Source: Corynebacterium sp. CNJ-954
GTDB lineage: Bacteria; Actinomycetota; Actinomycetes; Mycobacteriales; Mycobacteriaceae
DNA: 64,000 nt
Assembly: GCF_001942345.1 (NCBI RefSeq)
Contig: NZ_MKKI01000043.1
Location: 186,001-250,000 of the forward strand
Direction of reading: 5' to 3'
A program made the position numbers and the translations under genes. The notes under the pieces were generated by a model. That model ran no database searches, had not been told where the DNA came from, and saw only the letters and a program-made list of their open reading frames with translations. Shown here in pieces: positions 63,312 to 64,000 of this stretch. How positions within the stretch are numbered: position 1 is the stretch's first letter; each line of letters begins with the position of its first letter.

Positions 63312-64000
63312 ATGCACGGAGAATACAAAGTCCCCGGGGGAAAACTGATCGTCGTCGATCTCGAGGTCACCGGGGCCGACGGCACGTCAGCGGGAACGCT
63401 GTCCGGTGTCCGCATCGCCGGTGACTTCTTCCTGGAGCCCGATGAGACGCTCGGGCGGATGACCCGTTCACTGGAAGGTGCGCCCGCCGACCTCAGCGCC
63501 GCCGACGTCTCCGCCAGGATCTCCCAGGCAGTGAATCCCGATGACGTTCTGTTCGGCATCACCCCGGACGGAGTAGGTGTCGCAGTCCGCCGGGCGCTCG
63601 GGCATGCAGTGAGCTGGGACGACCTCGATCTTGAGGTGATCCACGGCCCAAGCGTCGACCCGATGGTCAACGTCGCCCTCGATGAAACACTCACCGAGGA
63701 CGTCGCCGCTGGTCGGCGGAAACCGTTCATGCGGTTGTGGGAGTGGAATGCACCACAGGTGGTGATCGGATCGTTCCAGTCATACTCCAATGAAATCAAC
63801 CAGGACGGCGCCGACCGCCACGGGATCACCGTCTCCCGCCGGGTCACCGGGGGTGGTGCCATGTTCATGGAGCCGGGCAACTGCGTGACCTATTCACTGG
63901 TTGTCCCGCAATCCCTGGTGGACGGGTTGAGCTTCGCACAGTCCTACCCGTTCCTCGACGAATGGACGATGGAGGCGTTGGAGAAGGTCGGGATCCGGGC
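63312..64000 (+). CDS. lplA: Lipoate-protein ligase A family, partial at the right edge
   Basis: 229 residues are visible. Residues 1-80 (EYKVPGGKLIVVDLEV, GVRIAGDFFLEPDE) look like the accessory domain that is C-terminal in E. coli LplA. From about residue 105 the BPL/LplA catalytic domain begins, with FMRLWEWNAPQVVIGSFQ and SRRVTGGGAMFMEPGNCVTY, the lipoyl-adenylate binding motif. The enzyme would activate lipoate and attach it to 2-oxoacid dehydrogenases or GcvH. AGAAAGG precedes the ATG. The domain order is therefore inverted relative to E. coli. Confidence 0.85.
   Translation, partial: MHGEYKVPGGKLIVVDLEVTGADGTSAGTLSGVRIAGDFFLEPDETLGRMTRSLEGAPADLSAADVSARISQAVNPDDVLFGITPDGVGVAVRRALGHAVSWDDLDLEVIHGPSVDPMVNVALDETLTEDVAAGRRKPFMRLWEWNAPQVVIGSFQSYSNEINQDGADRHGITVSRRVTGGGAMFMEPGNCVTYSLVVPQSLVDGLSFAQSYPFLDEWTMEALEKVGIR

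Overview
The window looks like a piece of a high-GC Corynebacterium chromosome (or a very close mycolate-containing actinobacterium). Evidence: a pca/qsu aromatic cluster of the Corynebacterium glutamicum type, including a PcaO-like regulator without Walker A; a clpP2-clpP1-tig block followed by rpiB, an Rv2466c-type DsbA protein, pepN and glbO, in the same overall order as in mycobacteria; a CmrA-type mycolate reductase next to orn; tiny porin-like proteins; and many start codons 6-8 nt behind a TAnnnT -10 box (leaderless transcripts). No species is claimed.

Layout. (1) 1-20.6 kb, aromatic and hydroaromatic catabolism. On the plus strand: the end of pcaD, an IclR regulator, then an MHS transporter, a Gfo/Idh/MocA oxidoreductase, a TIM-barrel isomerase, an FAD dehydrogenase and a lactate-permease-type carrier (an unnamed catabolic operon), then pcaO. 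On the minus strand: one tightly packed nine-gene unit, pcaH-pcaG-pcaB-pcaC-pobA-pcaK-qsuA-qsuB-qsuD, which would carry quinate/shikimate, 4-hydroxybenzoate and protocatechuate into the beta-ketoadipate pathway. (2) 20.8-27.5 kb, housekeeping: clpP2, clpP1, tig, tRNA-Pro, tRNA-Gly, pyruvate:quinone oxidoreductase, a small HTH gene, rpiB. (3) 27.5-30.8 kb: two related tiny mycomembrane-type genes and a decayed prophage (frameshifted ImmA-like gene, a 250-residue gene, broken tyrosine integrase). (4) 30.8-40.9 kb: DsbA-like protein, pepN (frameshifted), glbO, a conserved unknown, thioesterase, ettA, an SSB paralogue, and a CopD-CtaG fusion. (5) 41.0-49.4 kb: an 8.3-kb integrative element in the 3' end of tRNA-Arg(TCT). 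(6) 49.4-64 kb: two acyltransferases, a DASS carrier, cmrA, orn, tRNA-His, a saccharopine-dehydrogenase-like reductase, an old-yellow-enzyme relative, a CHY zinc finger, a dicarboxylate symporter, a tandem membrane-protein pair, recQ, and the start of a lipoate-protein ligase.

The part most likely to be new is the integrative element. Its ends can be read directly: a 15-bp core repeated at both ends and 11-bp-phased integrase arm sites just inside each end. It has no recognisable capsid, terminase, relaxase or conjugation gene. It carries an integrase, two small MerR/excisionase-type HTH proteins, a large unknown protein, a string of small genes, three evenly spaced 15-bp palindromes next to a ParB-like DNA-binding protein, a possible ADP-ribosyltransferase-fold protein, and a 46-residue porin-like gene with its own terminator. 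It may be a phage-satellite-like island that changes the host envelope.
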